Assembly: GCF_003268775.1 (NCBI RefSeq)
Contig: NZ_QLSU01000033.1
Location: forward strand, 43,891-107,890
Direction: 5' to 3'
Length of the DNA: 64,000 nucleotides
Origin: Paraburkholderia unamae
Lineage (GTDB): Bacteria > Pseudomonadota > Gammaproteobacteria > Burkholderiales > Burkholderiaceae
The notes under the pieces are model-generated. The model was not told the DNA's origin. It was given only the letters and a program-made list of their open reading frames with translations, and did not search any database. Each line of letters starts with the position of its first letter. Within the stretch, counting starts at the first letter, position 1. A program made the translations under genes and the position numbers. Positions 25,710 through 36,436 of this stretch are shown in pieces.

Positions 25710-26612
25710 TCACGCCGCTCGATGCGAAAAGCGATCCCCGAGTTCGCGCAGCCAAGCGAGAAAAGTATGGATTGCCGGGTCCTTGACCCGCGCATTGCGG
25801 ACATAGCTACAGTAGCGCCAGGCGGGCAAGGCCGGGCCGTCGAACGGAAACACGAGACGGCCCTCTTCGACATCGAGCGCGACAAGCGCGGTGGGCCCCA
25901 TGGCAATACCCAGGCCGTCAATGGCGGCCTGCAAGGTCAAATAGAAGTGGTCCAGTTGCTGCGAATGGCGAGCCGCAAGCCCGGGGTTGCCGCTCGCCGC
26001 CAGCCATTGCGCCCAAAGGCCGGGATAGGTCGCCGTGTGCAGCAGGGTGTGGTGCGCCAGGTCCGACACGTGGCGTATCGGGTGAGACTCCAATACCTTG
26101 GGTGAGCACACCGGCAAGCGGACTTCCGATAAAAACTCGCTGACCGCATATCCCGCGGACTTCTGCTCGCTGCCGCGAATCGCCACGTCGCATTCGTCGC
26201 CGAGCTTTTCGATCGGCTCATCGGACGTCGTCAACCGCACCTCCACCGCCGGATGGGTGAGCTGGAAGCCGGAAAGCTGCGGCAACAGCCAGCGCAACGC
26301 GAAAGTCGTTGGCGCGTTGACCCTCACGATCTGTTGCCGCGTGCTCCGAAGCTGCTCGTTGGTCGCGAGCGCAATGCGGTCCAGCGCCGCCGATATCTCC
26401 GCCAGGTACGTGCGTCCCGACGCCGTCAGCAGGACCCTTCGGCCGCGGCGCTCGAACAGGTCGTGTCCGAGCCAGTCTTCCAGTTGCCGCACCTGCCGGC
26501 TGACGGCCCCGTGCGTGACGCAAAGCGCCTCGGCCGCCGCCGAAAAACTCTCCGCCCGCGCGGCGGCTTCGAATACGCGCAGCGCGTTCAACGGCGGCAG
26601 GCGACGGGACAT
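25710..26612 (-). CDS. LysR family transcriptional regulator (GcvA-like)
   Basis: A 300-residue regulator with the GcvA-type start RRLPPLNALRVFEAAAR, the recognition region CVTHGAVSRQVRQLEDWLG and a substrate domain ending in FLAWLRELG. It is divergent from the purA paralogue (26757) with a 144-base gap, and is therefore its most likely regulator. Confidence 0.93.
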   Translation of the reverse strand: MSRRLPPLNALRVFEAAARAESFSAAAEALCVTHGAVSRQVRQLEDWLGHDLFERRGRRVLLTASGRTYLAEISAALDRIALATNEQLRSTRQQIVRVNAPTTFALRWLLPQLSGFQLTHPAVEVRLTTSDEPIEKLGDECDVAIRGSEQKSAGYAVSEFLSEVRLPVCSPKVLESHPIRHVSDLAHHTLLHTATYPGLWAQWLAASGNPGLAARHSQQLDHFYLTLQAAIDGLGIAMGPTALVALDVEEGRLVFPFDGPALPAWRYCSYVRNARVKDPAIHTFLAWLRELGDRFSHRAA

Positions 26613-26756
26613 AACGAGATTTCCTATGTGACTTTTCCTGACAAGCCACGTGAGTATACATCGCTTTTCGGAGGCGCTTTCGAACCTTATATTGAGCCAC
26701 GTCGCAGCAGCTCCGGTTCTGGATCTGTTTGATTAACTCACCAGGAGAATGGTCGG

Positions 26757-28040
<1,284 letters not shown>

Positions 28041-28280
28041 GCGTGCGGCCTGAAAGCCTGACCGGAATATGCCGGCAAGCAGGACGGCGGGAACGGGACG
28101 CCATGAGCGGCCGTTGTCGGGCAAGGCGAAAACCGGCAGCCATTCGAGCTGCCGCTTATCGCCGTCTATACTGGGCGCTAGAAGGGTCTGCGCGGGGTTT
28201 GTGCCTCTGCGCAGCAAATAACGGCGCAAGCCGTCGTGCTCAATTGACAGTCAGGCTTCGCCACAGGCGCGGGAGTTGCC

Positions 28281-28709
28281 ATGGAAATCACATGCATTGC
28301 TGGGTTCGCCGTGATTACAAAGCAGCCGGATGCCAGTGCATCCCTGTATCAGGAGAAACTTGGCTTGCCGCTGGAGCGGTTTGACGCATCGCCCGATTAT
28401 CGTTTCATGGACAAGTTTCCCGGAGCCAATCACTTTGGTGTGTGGCCTCTGAATATGGCCGCTCAGTCATGCTTCGGGCAGGATGCGTGGCCGACTTCTA
28501 TTCCCGAGCCAACCGCAACGATTGAGTTCGAACTCGCGGATGCCAAGGCAGTCGAGTCGGCCGTTCAGGAAATGAAGGTCAAGGGTCAAGTTTTTATTCA
28601 TGAAGCAAGGACAGAACCTTGGGGGCAAACAGTCGCGAGATTCATCAGCCCCGAAGGCGTGCTGGTCGGTTTGAGCTTCGCGCCATGGCTGCATGAGCAA
28701 AAGGCCTGA
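28281..28709 (+). CDS. VOC/glyoxalase superfamily protein
   Basis: A 142-residue single-domain protein with two beta-alpha-beta-beta-beta modules: FAVITKQPDASASLYQEKLG at the start and PWGQTVARFISPEGVLVGLS at the end. Such proteins bind a metal or a small ligand and include glyoxalases, dioxygenases and antibiotic-resistance proteins. The metal ligands cannot be assigned with certainty. Stand-alone gene; GGGAG precedes the ATG. Confidence 0.8.
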   Translation: MEITCIAGFAVITKQPDASASLYQEKLGLPLERFDASPDYRFMDKFPGANHFGVWPLNMAAQSCFGQDAWPTSIPEPTATIEFELADAKAVESAVQEMKVKGQVFIHEARTEPWGQTVARFISPEGVLVGLSFAPWLHEQKA

Positions 28710-28925
28710 CAATGCATCTCCGTGCGCCCTCCGAAGCACAAGAAACGGGTCGCGCGGGACGACTTGAGGGCGCAGCCCGCGGCAACATCGGTGACCTGCT
28801 TGCGCCGAGCCTGGACGTTGAGCGGCAGCGCGCCGCCTTGCCGAAAGCGCGCTAACGGTCGATTGCGAGTGACCGCGCCGGACAGCGTGCGGCGATAATG
28901 TGCCCCGCCCAACACGAGACAGGCA

Positions 28926-29309
28926 ATGACAACGACATTCGACGAGGCAACCACAGCGGCGATCGCCGCGTTTGCCCAACTGGACTTCTACACGGCCGTG
29001 CAGGCGATGCGCGCCGAGGCCGACTACGACCGCGAACGTGACGAGTGGATCACGCGCTACATCGACGAGCACGGCGGCGGCGCGGACGACGCGGCATACG
29101 ACGCCTTGCACGCGCAGGCCCAGACAACCCCGGAATACGCGCAGTTCGTCGATGCCATTCGCAGGGAGATCCAGGAATACTTCGGCGTGACCGACAATCA
29201 ACTGGACTGCATGGTCCTGCTGCGCAATGACGACAGCGATGAGCTTTGGGCGGAGGTCAACCGGCAGCGGACTGCGCTGGGAACCGGTGAAGTGCGCGGA
29301 GATCTCTGA
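28926..29309 (+). CDS. Hypothetical protein, acidic, 127 residues
   Basis: An acidic cytoplasmic protein with no signal peptide or membrane helix. It is largely helical with many Asp, Glu and Ala (YDRERDEWITRYIDEHGG, DAIRREIQEYFGV). AGGC lies close before the ATG. I do not recognise the family. Amino-acid usage and codon position bias look real. Confidence 0.6.
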   Translation: MTTTFDEATTAAIAAFAQLDFYTAVQAMRAEADYDRERDEWITRYIDEHGGGADDAAYDALHAQAQTTPEYAQFVDAIRREIQEYFGVTDNQLDCMVLLRNDDSDELWAEVNRQRTALGTGEVRGDL

Positions 29310-29425
29310 ACACCGGCAACGATGTTCGCGAGCGTCAAGAGGAACGCGCGCCGATAGTCCGCACGGGTGTCCCGATAAGCGATCGGCGGACGGAGCCGGT
29401 CTTATCCTCGTCGCACCTCATCGCC

Positions 29426-29911
29426 TCAAGCTGGATCGCCAAGTCCTGGTATATGCCGGGAGGATGCGCAAGCGACCACCGGAACCAAGACTTCATCCAG
29501 CCCGCCGCGCGCGGTTTGATCCGGCGAAGGAACGGCGCGGAGTCGATCCATCAGATCGGTGGTGAGCTTGCGAGCCGACGATACATCGCGTCGCAATCGT
29601 TCGGCGGCAACCATGCCCCAAGGAACGACAAGGACGAATACCGCACATCCCAAGCTGGTCAGCATCGCTGCAATCGTACGGTTTTCCGGCGTACCGTCAT
29701 GCGGCAGCATATGGCGAAGCCATGCGAAGGCCGGCTCGATCCCAACATCGAAAATCATCGCCAACACCAAGATCAAAGCGACGTGCAACGCCAGCCGCAT
29801 TTGCTGGAAAGCCGTGCCACGGTCATTTTCCTTGTGAATGAGCGCGACCATCCGGCTAGCGATAGCAAGTGTCGCGAGCGTTAGGGCGAAAAAACAGGTC
29901 GAATCCAACAT
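29426..29911 (-). CDS. Hypothetical membrane protein, 161 residues
   Basis: Three hydrophobic segments (about 5-22, 41-60 and 83-102) and a soluble helical tail. No family recognised. The ribosome-binding site is weak. It could be genuine, given a plausible membrane topology with basic residues (KENDRG, ERLRRD) between helices, but the evidence is modest. Confidence 0.45.
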   Translation of the reverse strand: MLDSTCFFALTLATLAIASRMVALIHKENDRGTAFQQMRLALHVALILVLAMIFDVGIEPAFAWLRHMLPHDGTPENRTIAAMLTSLGCAVFVLVVPWGMVAAERLRRDVSSARKLTTDLMDRLRAVPSPDQTARGGLDEVLVPVVACASSRHIPGLGDPA

Positions 29912-30405
29912 TGCGATTCCGTCGTCCCAGACTTTCCGCTTGATCGCGCCTGTTCAATCTGGCCAGCGCGAGTAGGCATGCCGCAGCCACGGAATGAGAT
30001 AAGCCCAGGGCGAATCATTCTTGACTCGCCTTCACGTCAAACATTGCAAGTGCCATGCCAGTGCGTTTCGCCTGTCTCGGGCGTGGGTATCGCCGCACGG
30101 TAGCGCAGCGGGGCACGGTTCTGGTGCGCAACAGCACTCATGGAGCATGATCATGCCCGCGTGCGAGGCAAACGCCCGTGCCGCCGCTCGCCGCCCTGCT
30201 GACCGCAGTCACGCGCCGGGAACCGGCGTTCGAGGGACGTATGCGGCGAGGACGGTTAGTTGCACGATGAGATAGAAACCGCGCCATCGATTGCAGGCGC
30301 GACCACGCCCTTCCGCACGGACCGGCTCGCCCATCAACGCTGCGCTTCGGCCGCACACCTTGCGGCCTTCGCCTGCCTCGCGCCCGCCGTTCGACCCCGC
30401 CCCCC
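29912..30405. other. Intergenic region, nothing recognised
   Basis: About 490 bases between the hypothetical membrane protein and the Lrp regulator, both on the minus strand. No gene, repeat or clear terminator seen. Confidence 0.35.
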
Positions 30406-30888
30406 CTACGTCAAGTCGACAAGCGCCTGCTTGCGCGATTTCACTTCCTTCAGGACAAACGCGGAATAGACCTCCTTCACGTTCGGCAAGGCGCCAATCT
30501 GATGGCGGGCGAATTCGCCGAATTCGTCGAGCGTGCGGGCGACCACAGTGAGCTGGTGGTCATAGCGGCCCGAAATACAGCTACACGCGATGATCTGCGG
30601 ACTCGTAATCACGGCATCTTCGAATGCCTTGACGTGCTTCTCGTCCTTCTTGTCGAGCGACACGTAGACATACGCCGTCACGTGAAAACCCAGCTTCTTC
30701 ATGTCCACGTCGGCGTGATACCCGCAGATGATCCCCTCCTGCTCAAGACGCTTGACCCGCCTCCAGCACGGCGACGTCGTCAGATCCACGCGTTCGGCCA
30801 ACTCGGCGCTCGACAGCCGTGCGTTGAGTTGCAGCGCTTTCAGAATCTGAAGGTCGACGCGATCGACCTCATGTTCTGCATCGTTCAT
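30406..30888 (-). CDS. Lrp/AsnC family transcriptional regulator (first)
   Basis: A 160-residue Lrp protein: the N-terminal HTH (DLQILKALQLNARLSSAELAER, given in parts, with SPCWRRVKRLEQEGII) and a C-terminal RAM ligand domain (CISGRYDHQLTVVARTLDEF). It strongly resembles the second Lrp gene at 36437. The start is the ATG at 30888. It is divergent from the SDR-hydratase-binding protein operon (31087-33885), the likely target, with an amino acid or derivative as effector. Confidence 0.93.
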   Translation of the reverse strand: MNDAEHEVDRVDLQILKALQLNARLSSAELAERVDLTTSPCWRRVKRLEQEGIICGYHADVDMKKLGFHVTAYVYVSLDKKDEKHVKAFEDAVITSPQIIACSCISGRYDHQLTVVARTLDEFGEFARHQIGALPNVKEVYSAFVLKEVKSRKQALVDLT

Positions 30889-30925
30889 TTCAAATTCAGC
30901 CTGTTGACGAAACGTTCATTTTAAA
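30882..30925. promoter_or_regulatory. Direct repeat CGTTCATTTYAAA at the first Lrp promoter
   Basis: CGTTCATTTCAAA (30882-30894) and CGTTCATTTTAAA (30913-30925) are 13-base direct repeats that differ at one position and start 31 bases apart, close to three helical turns. The first overlaps the Lrp start codon. Lrp-type proteins bind phased repeats, so an autoregulatory operator is plausible. Confidence 0.45.
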
Positions 30926-31086
30926 CAAAAGCCTCACGGCGGCAATTTCCGCCAAACAATTTCTACCCATGACGGATATAGTTTGCTTGCAAAATAACCA
31001 TCGCGCGACGCGCGGCGTCGACCCGCGCAGTGAACGTCCGGCACGTCGATCGGGCCGATGGTCGGGCTTACTCAGGAGAGCAATGC

Positions 31087-31863
31087 ATGGATCTTGGCTT
31101 GAAAAATCGGCACGCCGTCGTCTGCGGCGCGAGTAAAGGACTCGGCTATGCCTGCGCCGAAGCGCTCGCGCGCGAGGGTGCGCGAGTCACGCTGATTGCG
31201 CGCAACGAGACGGAACTGATCGCCGCCGGCAAGCAACTGCGTGAAAGCAGCGGCGCGCAGGTGGAGGTGATTGCCGCCGATGTTTCGACCGAAGCCGGTC
31301 GTGCGTCGATCGTCGAACAAACGAAACATGTAGATATCCTGATCAATAACGCAGGCGGTCCGCCGCCGGGCCAGTATGCCGACTGGTCGCGCGAGGACTG
31401 GATCGCGGCGCTCGAAGCCAACATGCTGAGCGGCATTTTTCTGATCAAGGCGTTTTTGCCGGCCATGCTGGAACAGCGTCATGGCCGCATCGTCAACATC
31501 ACCTCCGTCACGGTCAAGCAGCCGCAAGCCCTGCTCGGACTTTCCACGGCGGCGCGCCTGGGTCTGACCGGCTATGTGGCGACCGTGGCGCGCGAGGTGA
31601 TCGCACGCGGCGTCACGATCAACAATCTCCTGCCGGGGTATTTCCTGACCGACCGACTCCGCTCGATGTTCGAGAGCTGGGACAGTCAAGCCGGAGAAAA
31701 CGTGCCCGTATCCGAGCAAAAGCGCCTGGCCATTCCCGCACAGCGTTTTGGCACGCCGTCGGAATTCGGCGACGTGTGTGCGTTTCTTTGCAGCAGGAGC
31801 GCGGGCTACATGACCGCCCAGAACATCCTGCTCGACGGCGGCCTGTACCCCGGCACGTTCTAG
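31087..31863 (+). CDS. SDR family oxidoreductase with altered active site
   Basis: A 258-residue SDR: GASKGLG cofactor motif, NNAGG, and the NNLLPGYFLTDR segment. The catalytic Ser is present (ITSVTV), but where Y-x-x-x-K is expected the sequence is LSTAAR, so Tyr and Lys are replaced. A subgroup of FabG-like SDRs shows this change, and its reaction is not established to me. GGAGAG precedes the ATG at 31087; the frame is open upstream without similarity. It is first in a probable operon with the hydratase and binding-protein genes. Confidence 0.85.
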   Translation: MDLGLKNRHAVVCGASKGLGYACAEALAREGARVTLIARNETELIAAGKQLRESSGAQVEVIAADVSTEAGRASIVEQTKHVDILINNAGGPPPGQYADWSREDWIAALEANMLSGIFLIKAFLPAMLEQRHGRIVNITSVTVKQPQALLGLSTAARLGLTGYVATVAREVIARGVTINNLLPGYFLTDRLRSMFESWDSQAGENVPVSEQKRLAIPAQRFGTPSEFGDVCAFLCSRSAGYMTAQNILLDGGLYPGTF

Positions 31864-31911
31864 CCTCGGGCCCGAATCGCATTCAACCTGATCGACGATC
31901 TCGACATCCCT

Positions 31912-32691
31912 ATGAACTCGACGAAACAGCAACTCGCACAAGCGCTCTTCGAGCAACATGCCGCGCGCACGCCTTTCAGCACGCTTCGGCGGGCAGGCGA
32001 GGTTCTCGACGCCGCAGCCGCCTATGACGTGCAGGACGAACTGGTGGCGTTATTGCGCAAGGCGCGCAATGCCGACGTCGTCGGCTACAAGATCGGGCTC
32101 ACGTCCACCGCCATGCAAACCATGTGCGGCATCGACAAACCGGTCTTCGGCCGCGTCCTGAGCGACCAGGTTCACGCAGGCGGTCTTCGCATCGATCTGA
32201 ATCGATACGTCCATCTGGGTCTGGAATTCGAAATCGCCGTCAAGCTCGGCAACGATATCGTGCCCGACGGCAAGCCCTTGTCGACGGCGGATATCGCGGC
32301 CTGCACCGAGGCGATCTGCCCGGCACTCGAACTGGTGGACGACCGCCATGCGCAATACAGCACGCTCGATGCCGGCTCGCTGATCGCCGATAACGCGTGG
32401 AATGCGGGCGTGGTGCTGGCCGACTGGCAACCGCTTCCAGATGAATTTACCGTTCGGCAAGCGCGCGTGTTTTCGCAACACCCGCCGGCGGAAACCGGCG
32501 AGGTCGATTATCGGCACGTGCTTGCGTCCGTCGCCTGGCTGGCGCAAGAGCTTGCGTCCAGAGGGTTGCATCTCCGTGCGGGCGAGATCGTCATGACGGG
32601 AAGCGTGGTGCGCACGCGCTTTCCTGTCGAAGGTGAAGTCTGGCACTACGAAGTGGACGGTCTGGGAACAAACGGCGTGAACTGCGCATAA
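31912..32691 (+). CDS. 2-keto-4-pentenoate hydratase / fumarylacetoacetate hydrolase family protein
   Basis: A 259-residue MhpD-like protein: GYKIGLTS, FGRVLSD, a central LGLEFEIAVKLG with metal-binding Glu residues, CPALELVDDR and a final GEIVMTGSVVRTRFPV. Members hydrate 2-oxopent-4-enoates or decarboxylate oxalocrotonate-type acids in meta-cleavage pathways. It follows the SDR by 48 bases. No ring-cleavage enzyme is in the window, so the pathway is open. Confidence 0.85.
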   Translation: MNSTKQQLAQALFEQHAARTPFSTLRRAGEVLDAAAAYDVQDELVALLRKARNADVVGYKIGLTSTAMQTMCGIDKPVFGRVLSDQVHAGGLRIDLNRYVHLGLEFEIAVKLGNDIVPDGKPLSTADIAACTEAICPALELVDDRHAQYSTLDAGSLIADNAWNAGVVLADWQPLPDEFTVRQARVFSQHPPAETGEVDYRHVLASVAWLAQELASRGLHLRAGEIVMTGSVVRTRFPVEGEVWHYEVDGLGTNGVNCA

Positions 32692-32748
32692 GCCGGGACG
32701 TGAGGCACCGGCAGCTTCTCATCTATCAAGATTAAATCAGGAGACACA

Positions 32749-33885
32749 GTGAAACTGAATCCATTGGCTGCCATGACGGCCCTGTGCTTTGCGGCGGCGA
32801 GCGCGTCGGGTTATGCCCAGGTCAGCGTCAAGATCGGCGTGGTGGGCCCGTTGACCGGGTCGGGCGCCAGTTACGGCAAGGACATGGAAAACGGCGTGCG
32901 GATCGCCATCGAAGAAGCCAACGCGCAAAAAATCACGCTGGGCGGCAAGGTCGTCCAGTTCACGCCCGAATACATGGACGACCAGGGCGACCCCCGCACC
33001 GGCGTGCAGGTCGCGCAACGGCTGGTCGACGAGGGCGTGAGCGCCGTGATCGGACATGTGAATTCCGGCACGACCATCCCGGCATCGAAAATCTACGCCA
33101 GCGCGGGCATCCCGATGATTACGCCTGCGGCTTCGAATTCGATCATCACGAAGCAAGGTTTCAATACGGTGTTTAGCGTCGTGCCGACCGACGCGCAAAC
33201 CGCCGGGAGTGCCGGCACCTACGCCGTCAACTCCCTCAAGGCCCGGCGGATCGCGATCATGGACGATCAGACCGCCTTTGGCCAGGGCGCTGCCCAGGAG
33301 TTTCGCAAGGCTGTGCTCGCCGCCCACGGGACCATCGTCGACCAGCAGTACACGAGCGATAAAGCCATGGACTTCAGCGCGCAGCTCACGCACATCAAAA
33401 GCGTGAATGCGGATCTCCTGTTCTTCTCCGGGCTCGGTCCACAGATCGCAGGCATCGCGAAGAAGATGAAACTGCTCGGCATGACGACCCGGTTGATGGG
33501 TGGCGGCGGCACGGTATCCGAGGATTTCATCAAGATCGCCGGTGCCAGCGCCGAGGGCGTCGAAGGCCTGGACTACGGGCTGCCCGTCTCGCGGATGCCG
33601 CGCGGACCGGAGTTCGAAAGCAGGTACAAGAAGACTTTCAACGCCGATATGCAGGTCTATGCGCCTTTGGGATACGACGCCACCTGGGTGGTGATCAAGG
33701 CCATGCAGGAAGCCAACTCGTCGAAACCGGCCGATTATCTGCCGAAACTGCGCACGGCCAGATACCAGGGGGTGTCAGGGCCGATCGAGTTCGACAGCAC
33801 CGGCGCCTTGAAGGCCGCGGCAACAACCATCTATCAGGTTCGCGGCGGCAAATGGGAAATACGGGAGACGGTCGTGTCCCGATGA
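32749..33885 (+). CDS. Branched-chain amino acid-type ABC transporter substrate-binding protein
   Basis: A 378-residue LivK-like periplasmic protein. GTG start at 32749 with AGGAGA upstream; signal peptide to about residue 24 (ending ASGYAQ). The family pattern VKIGVVGPLTGSGASYGKDM, DDQGDPRTGVQVAQRLVD and GHVNSGTTIPASKIYASAGI is clear. Such proteins bind amino acids, aromatic acids or amides. No permease or ATPase gene is adjacent, so it must use a transporter encoded elsewhere or be an orphan sensor. Confidence 0.92.
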   Translation: MKLNPLAAMTALCFAAASASGYAQVSVKIGVVGPLTGSGASYGKDMENGVRIAIEEANAQKITLGGKVVQFTPEYMDDQGDPRTGVQVAQRLVDEGVSAVIGHVNSGTTIPASKIYASAGIPMITPAASNSIITKQGFNTVFSVVPTDAQTAGSAGTYAVNSLKARRIAIMDDQTAFGQGAAQEFRKAVLAAHGTIVDQQYTSDKAMDFSAQLTHIKSVNADLLFFSGLGPQIAGIAKKMKLLGMTTRLMGGGGTVSEDFIKIAGASAEGVEGLDYGLPVSRMPRGPEFESRYKKTFNADMQVYAPLGYDATWVVIKAMQEANSSKPADYLPKLRTARYQGVSGPIEFDSTGALKAAATTIYQVRGGKWEIRETVVSR

Positions 33886-34014
33886 AAGCTGCCGGGAGAT
33901 TGCCGACCTGAACGGGGGCGTGAAAACGGGAGCGTGAAGCGCGATGAGGCAGCGTTCGTGCTAGCCTCATCGCGCGAACCTCATTGCCGCCCCGTTCAGC
34001 GAACCGCTCCGTCC

Positions 34015-34962
34015 ATGACGCATATCCTTCATTCCACCGCGTTGCGCTACTTCGTCGAAGTGGCGAACACCGGGTCGATTGCCGAAGCTTCGGTACGGCT
34101 GCACGTCGCGTCGTCGGCGATCAGTCGTCAGATTGCCAAACTCGAATACGAGGTGCACGCCCAACTGTTCGACCGGCAGTCGCGTGGAATGATATTGAGC
34201 AGCGCAGGCGAGGCGCTCCTTGGCTACGCACGCAGAAGCTTGCTCGAAGCCGAGCAGATCGTGCACGATATCGACAGTGCGCAGAATTCGCTTGCCAGTG
34301 TCGTGAAACTCGCCTGCTCCGAAGGCTTTGCCACCGACTTCCTGCCCTCACTGATTCATGTGTTCAGGCAGACCAATCCCCGCGTGCACTTCGAACTGTC
34401 GGTCACTCGCCCCGACGACGCCACCCGGCTGGTGCGTATTGGCGACGCGGATCTCGCGCTCACTTTCAGCCTCACGGTTCAGACCGGCGTGAACATCATC
34501 CACGCGTGCCGGGCGCCCGTGTTTGCGCTCATGCGCCGCGATCATCCACTGGCCAGGCGTCGGCGGCTGACACTTTCGGAAATCGCGGAACACCCGCTCC
34601 TGTTGTCGGAGCCCGGCACCACCATTCGCACGCTGATCGATGTGGCCGCGGGCGCGGAGGGCATCGCACTCACGCCCGTATTCGTGACCAACAATAGCCA
34701 GGCGCTCTACCGGTACGCCCAGTTATCCGGCGCTATCACCTTCTCCGGCGCGCTGACGGTTCGAGGCAAGCAGCAAAGCGATGCGCTCGTCGCGGTACCG
34801 CTGGCGGGAAAAGTGCAGCAGCGCCGCGTCGAGGTCCAGACGATGATGGGTCGCGCACTGCCCGCCGCAGTTCGCGAGTTCGCCGACTTTCTGGTGGCCG
34901 AACTCAAGCACGTGCCCGGCATGGTGCGCGAGACGCGCGCATCGCGACAGGCACGCGAATAG
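34015..34962 (+). CDS. LysR family transcriptional regulator
   Basis: A 315-residue regulator: LHSTALRYFVEVANTGSI and SSAISRQIAKLEYEVHAQLF in the DNA-binding domain, then a CysB-like effector domain (FELSVTRPDDATRLVRIGDA, LSEPGTTIRTLID). The ATG at 34015 starts the domain; the open frame extends upstream without similarity. It follows the binding-protein gene in the same direction and is convergent with the M20 peptidase gene. Confidence 0.9.
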   Translation: MTHILHSTALRYFVEVANTGSIAEASVRLHVASSAISRQIAKLEYEVHAQLFDRQSRGMILSSAGEALLGYARRSLLEAEQIVHDIDSAQNSLASVVKLACSEGFATDFLPSLIHVFRQTNPRVHFELSVTRPDDATRLVRIGDADLALTFSLTVQTGVNIIHACRAPVFALMRRDHPLARRRRLTLSEIAEHPLLLSEPGTTIRTLIDVAAGAEGIALTPVFVTNNSQALYRYAQLSGAITFSGALTVRGKQQSDALVAVPLAGKVQQRRVEVQTMMGRALPAAVREFADFLVAELKHVPGMVRETRASRQARE

Positions 34963-35003
34963 CAGGCATACCCGCAGGCAACCGGCTGGCCTCAAGCGAA
35001 GCC

Positions 35004-36416
35004 TCAGCCATGAGCAGCAGGCACCCTCGCCGTGCCGATCTCACCAAGATCCCAGAATAGCCCGGCCATCATTCGCAGCGCTTCGCGTGCGACGCTCCCG
35101 AGCATATGTTCATTCGGCGCATGTTGCGCACAGCCCGGATAGGAATGCGGAACCCAGATGGTCGGCAATCCGAGCACATCGGCGAACGCATCGTTTGGAA
35201 TGGTGCCGCCCAGATTGGGCAGAATGGCGACTTTCTTTCCCGTTGTTTGCGTGATCGAGCGCACGGCCCAGGACACCCACGGATGATCGGGTGCGAGACG
35301 CGTGGCAGGCGCCACCAGCGTCACGCGGACGTCAACATCGTGAAACCCGTGCAGGTCGAGATGCTTGCGAAGATGCGCTTCGAGTCCCGCTATATCCGTT
35401 CCCACAACGAAGCGTAACTGGCAAAACGCACGCGACGTAGCCGGAATCGCCCCGACAGGAAGCACCGGATTGCCCGCCGCCATCGCCAGCACCTCGAACG
35501 TATTGCTGCCGAACACACGTTCGGCCGGCGTGAGACCGGGCTCTCCCCATTCGGTATCGATGACGGGGTCGCCCGGGTCCCTTCCGACTTCGAGATCGGC
35601 GATGGCCGCCCCCACCGGCGCATCGATCGCCGGCGCGCGCAGGCCCTCGACCTGCACGCGCCCGTTTTCGTCGACGATACTCGCCAGCGCATGGGCGAGG
35701 CGAATCGCCGGGTTGCTCAACAGACCGCCCCAGTTGCCCGAGTGATAAGCCTTGTCGCGCGCCGTCACGGACAGCTCGAAGTTCGCCGCGCCCCGTGAGC
35801 CGAGAAAGATCGTCGGCCGTGCCGCGCCGATACGCGGACCGTCGGACGCAATCAGCACGTCGGCGTGCAGTTCATCCCTCAACGCCGCACACAGATCGTT
35901 GAGCCCGGGAGAACCGACTTCCTCACCCATTTCCATCAGAACCGTCACGTTAAAACCGAGCGGTTTCCCCGCTTGCGCACGCGCTTCGATCACCGCGCCC
36001 AGTGCGCCGAGATTGACGGTATGCTGCCCCTTGTTGTCCGCAGTGCCGCGCCCGTACCAACGGTCGTCCTCAATGGCGATCTGCCAGGGGCCCGCCCCGT
36101 GCGTCCACTGCTCCTCCTGGCCTCGCACCACATCGCCGTGCCCATAGACCAGAACCGTGGGCAGTGCCGGATCTTCAATGCGCCGCGCGACCAGGAACGG
36201 GGCCCCGTTTGAAACGGGATTGTCGTGCAGCTTGCTGACAAAACCGAGCTTGCCCAGCGCGGGTTCCATTTCCTCGCTCAGATAGGCCCGCAGCGCCGGT
36301 GCGCTTTCGGCATGCTGGCTTTGCGTGCGCCAGCCGACACGGCGCCCGAGGTCGTCGAGAAAACGCCCGTCGTCGAAATAGCGCTCGGCACACTCGATTG
36401 CGGTCTTTCGGGTCAT
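35004..36416 (-). CDS. M20 family metallopeptidase
   Basis: A 470-residue zinc peptidase. VYGHGDVV supplies the first metal His and Asp, WYGRGTADNKGQ the bridging Asp, and MEMGEEVGS the catalytic Glu pair; a lid dimerisation domain lies in the middle. The group cleaves dipeptides or N-acyl/carbamoyl amino acids. The ATG at 36416 has GGAGAA upstream. It lies 20 bases after the second Lrp gene on the same strand, so the two form an operon. Confidence 0.92.
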   Translation of the reverse strand: MTRKTAIECAERYFDDGRFLDDLGRRVGWRTQSQHAESAPALRAYLSEEMEPALGKLGFVSKLHDNPVSNGAPFLVARRIEDPALPTVLVYGHGDVVRGQEEQWTHGAGPWQIAIEDDRWYGRGTADNKGQHTVNLGALGAVIEARAQAGKPLGFNVTVLMEMGEEVGSPGLNDLCAALRDELHADVLIASDGPRIGAARPTIFLGSRGAANFELSVTARDKAYHSGNWGGLLSNPAIRLAHALASIVDENGRVQVEGLRAPAIDAPVGAAIADLEVGRDPGDPVIDTEWGEPGLTPAERVFGSNTFEVLAMAAGNPVLPVGAIPATSRAFCQLRFVVGTDIAGLEAHLRKHLDLHGFHDVDVRVTLVAPATRLAPDHPWVSWAVRSITQTTGKKVAILPNLGGTIPNDAFADVLGLPTIWVPHSYPGCAQHAPNEHMLGSVAREALRMMAGLFWDLGEIGTARVPAAHG

Positions 36417-36436
36417 GCAGTTTCTCCAGTCCATGA

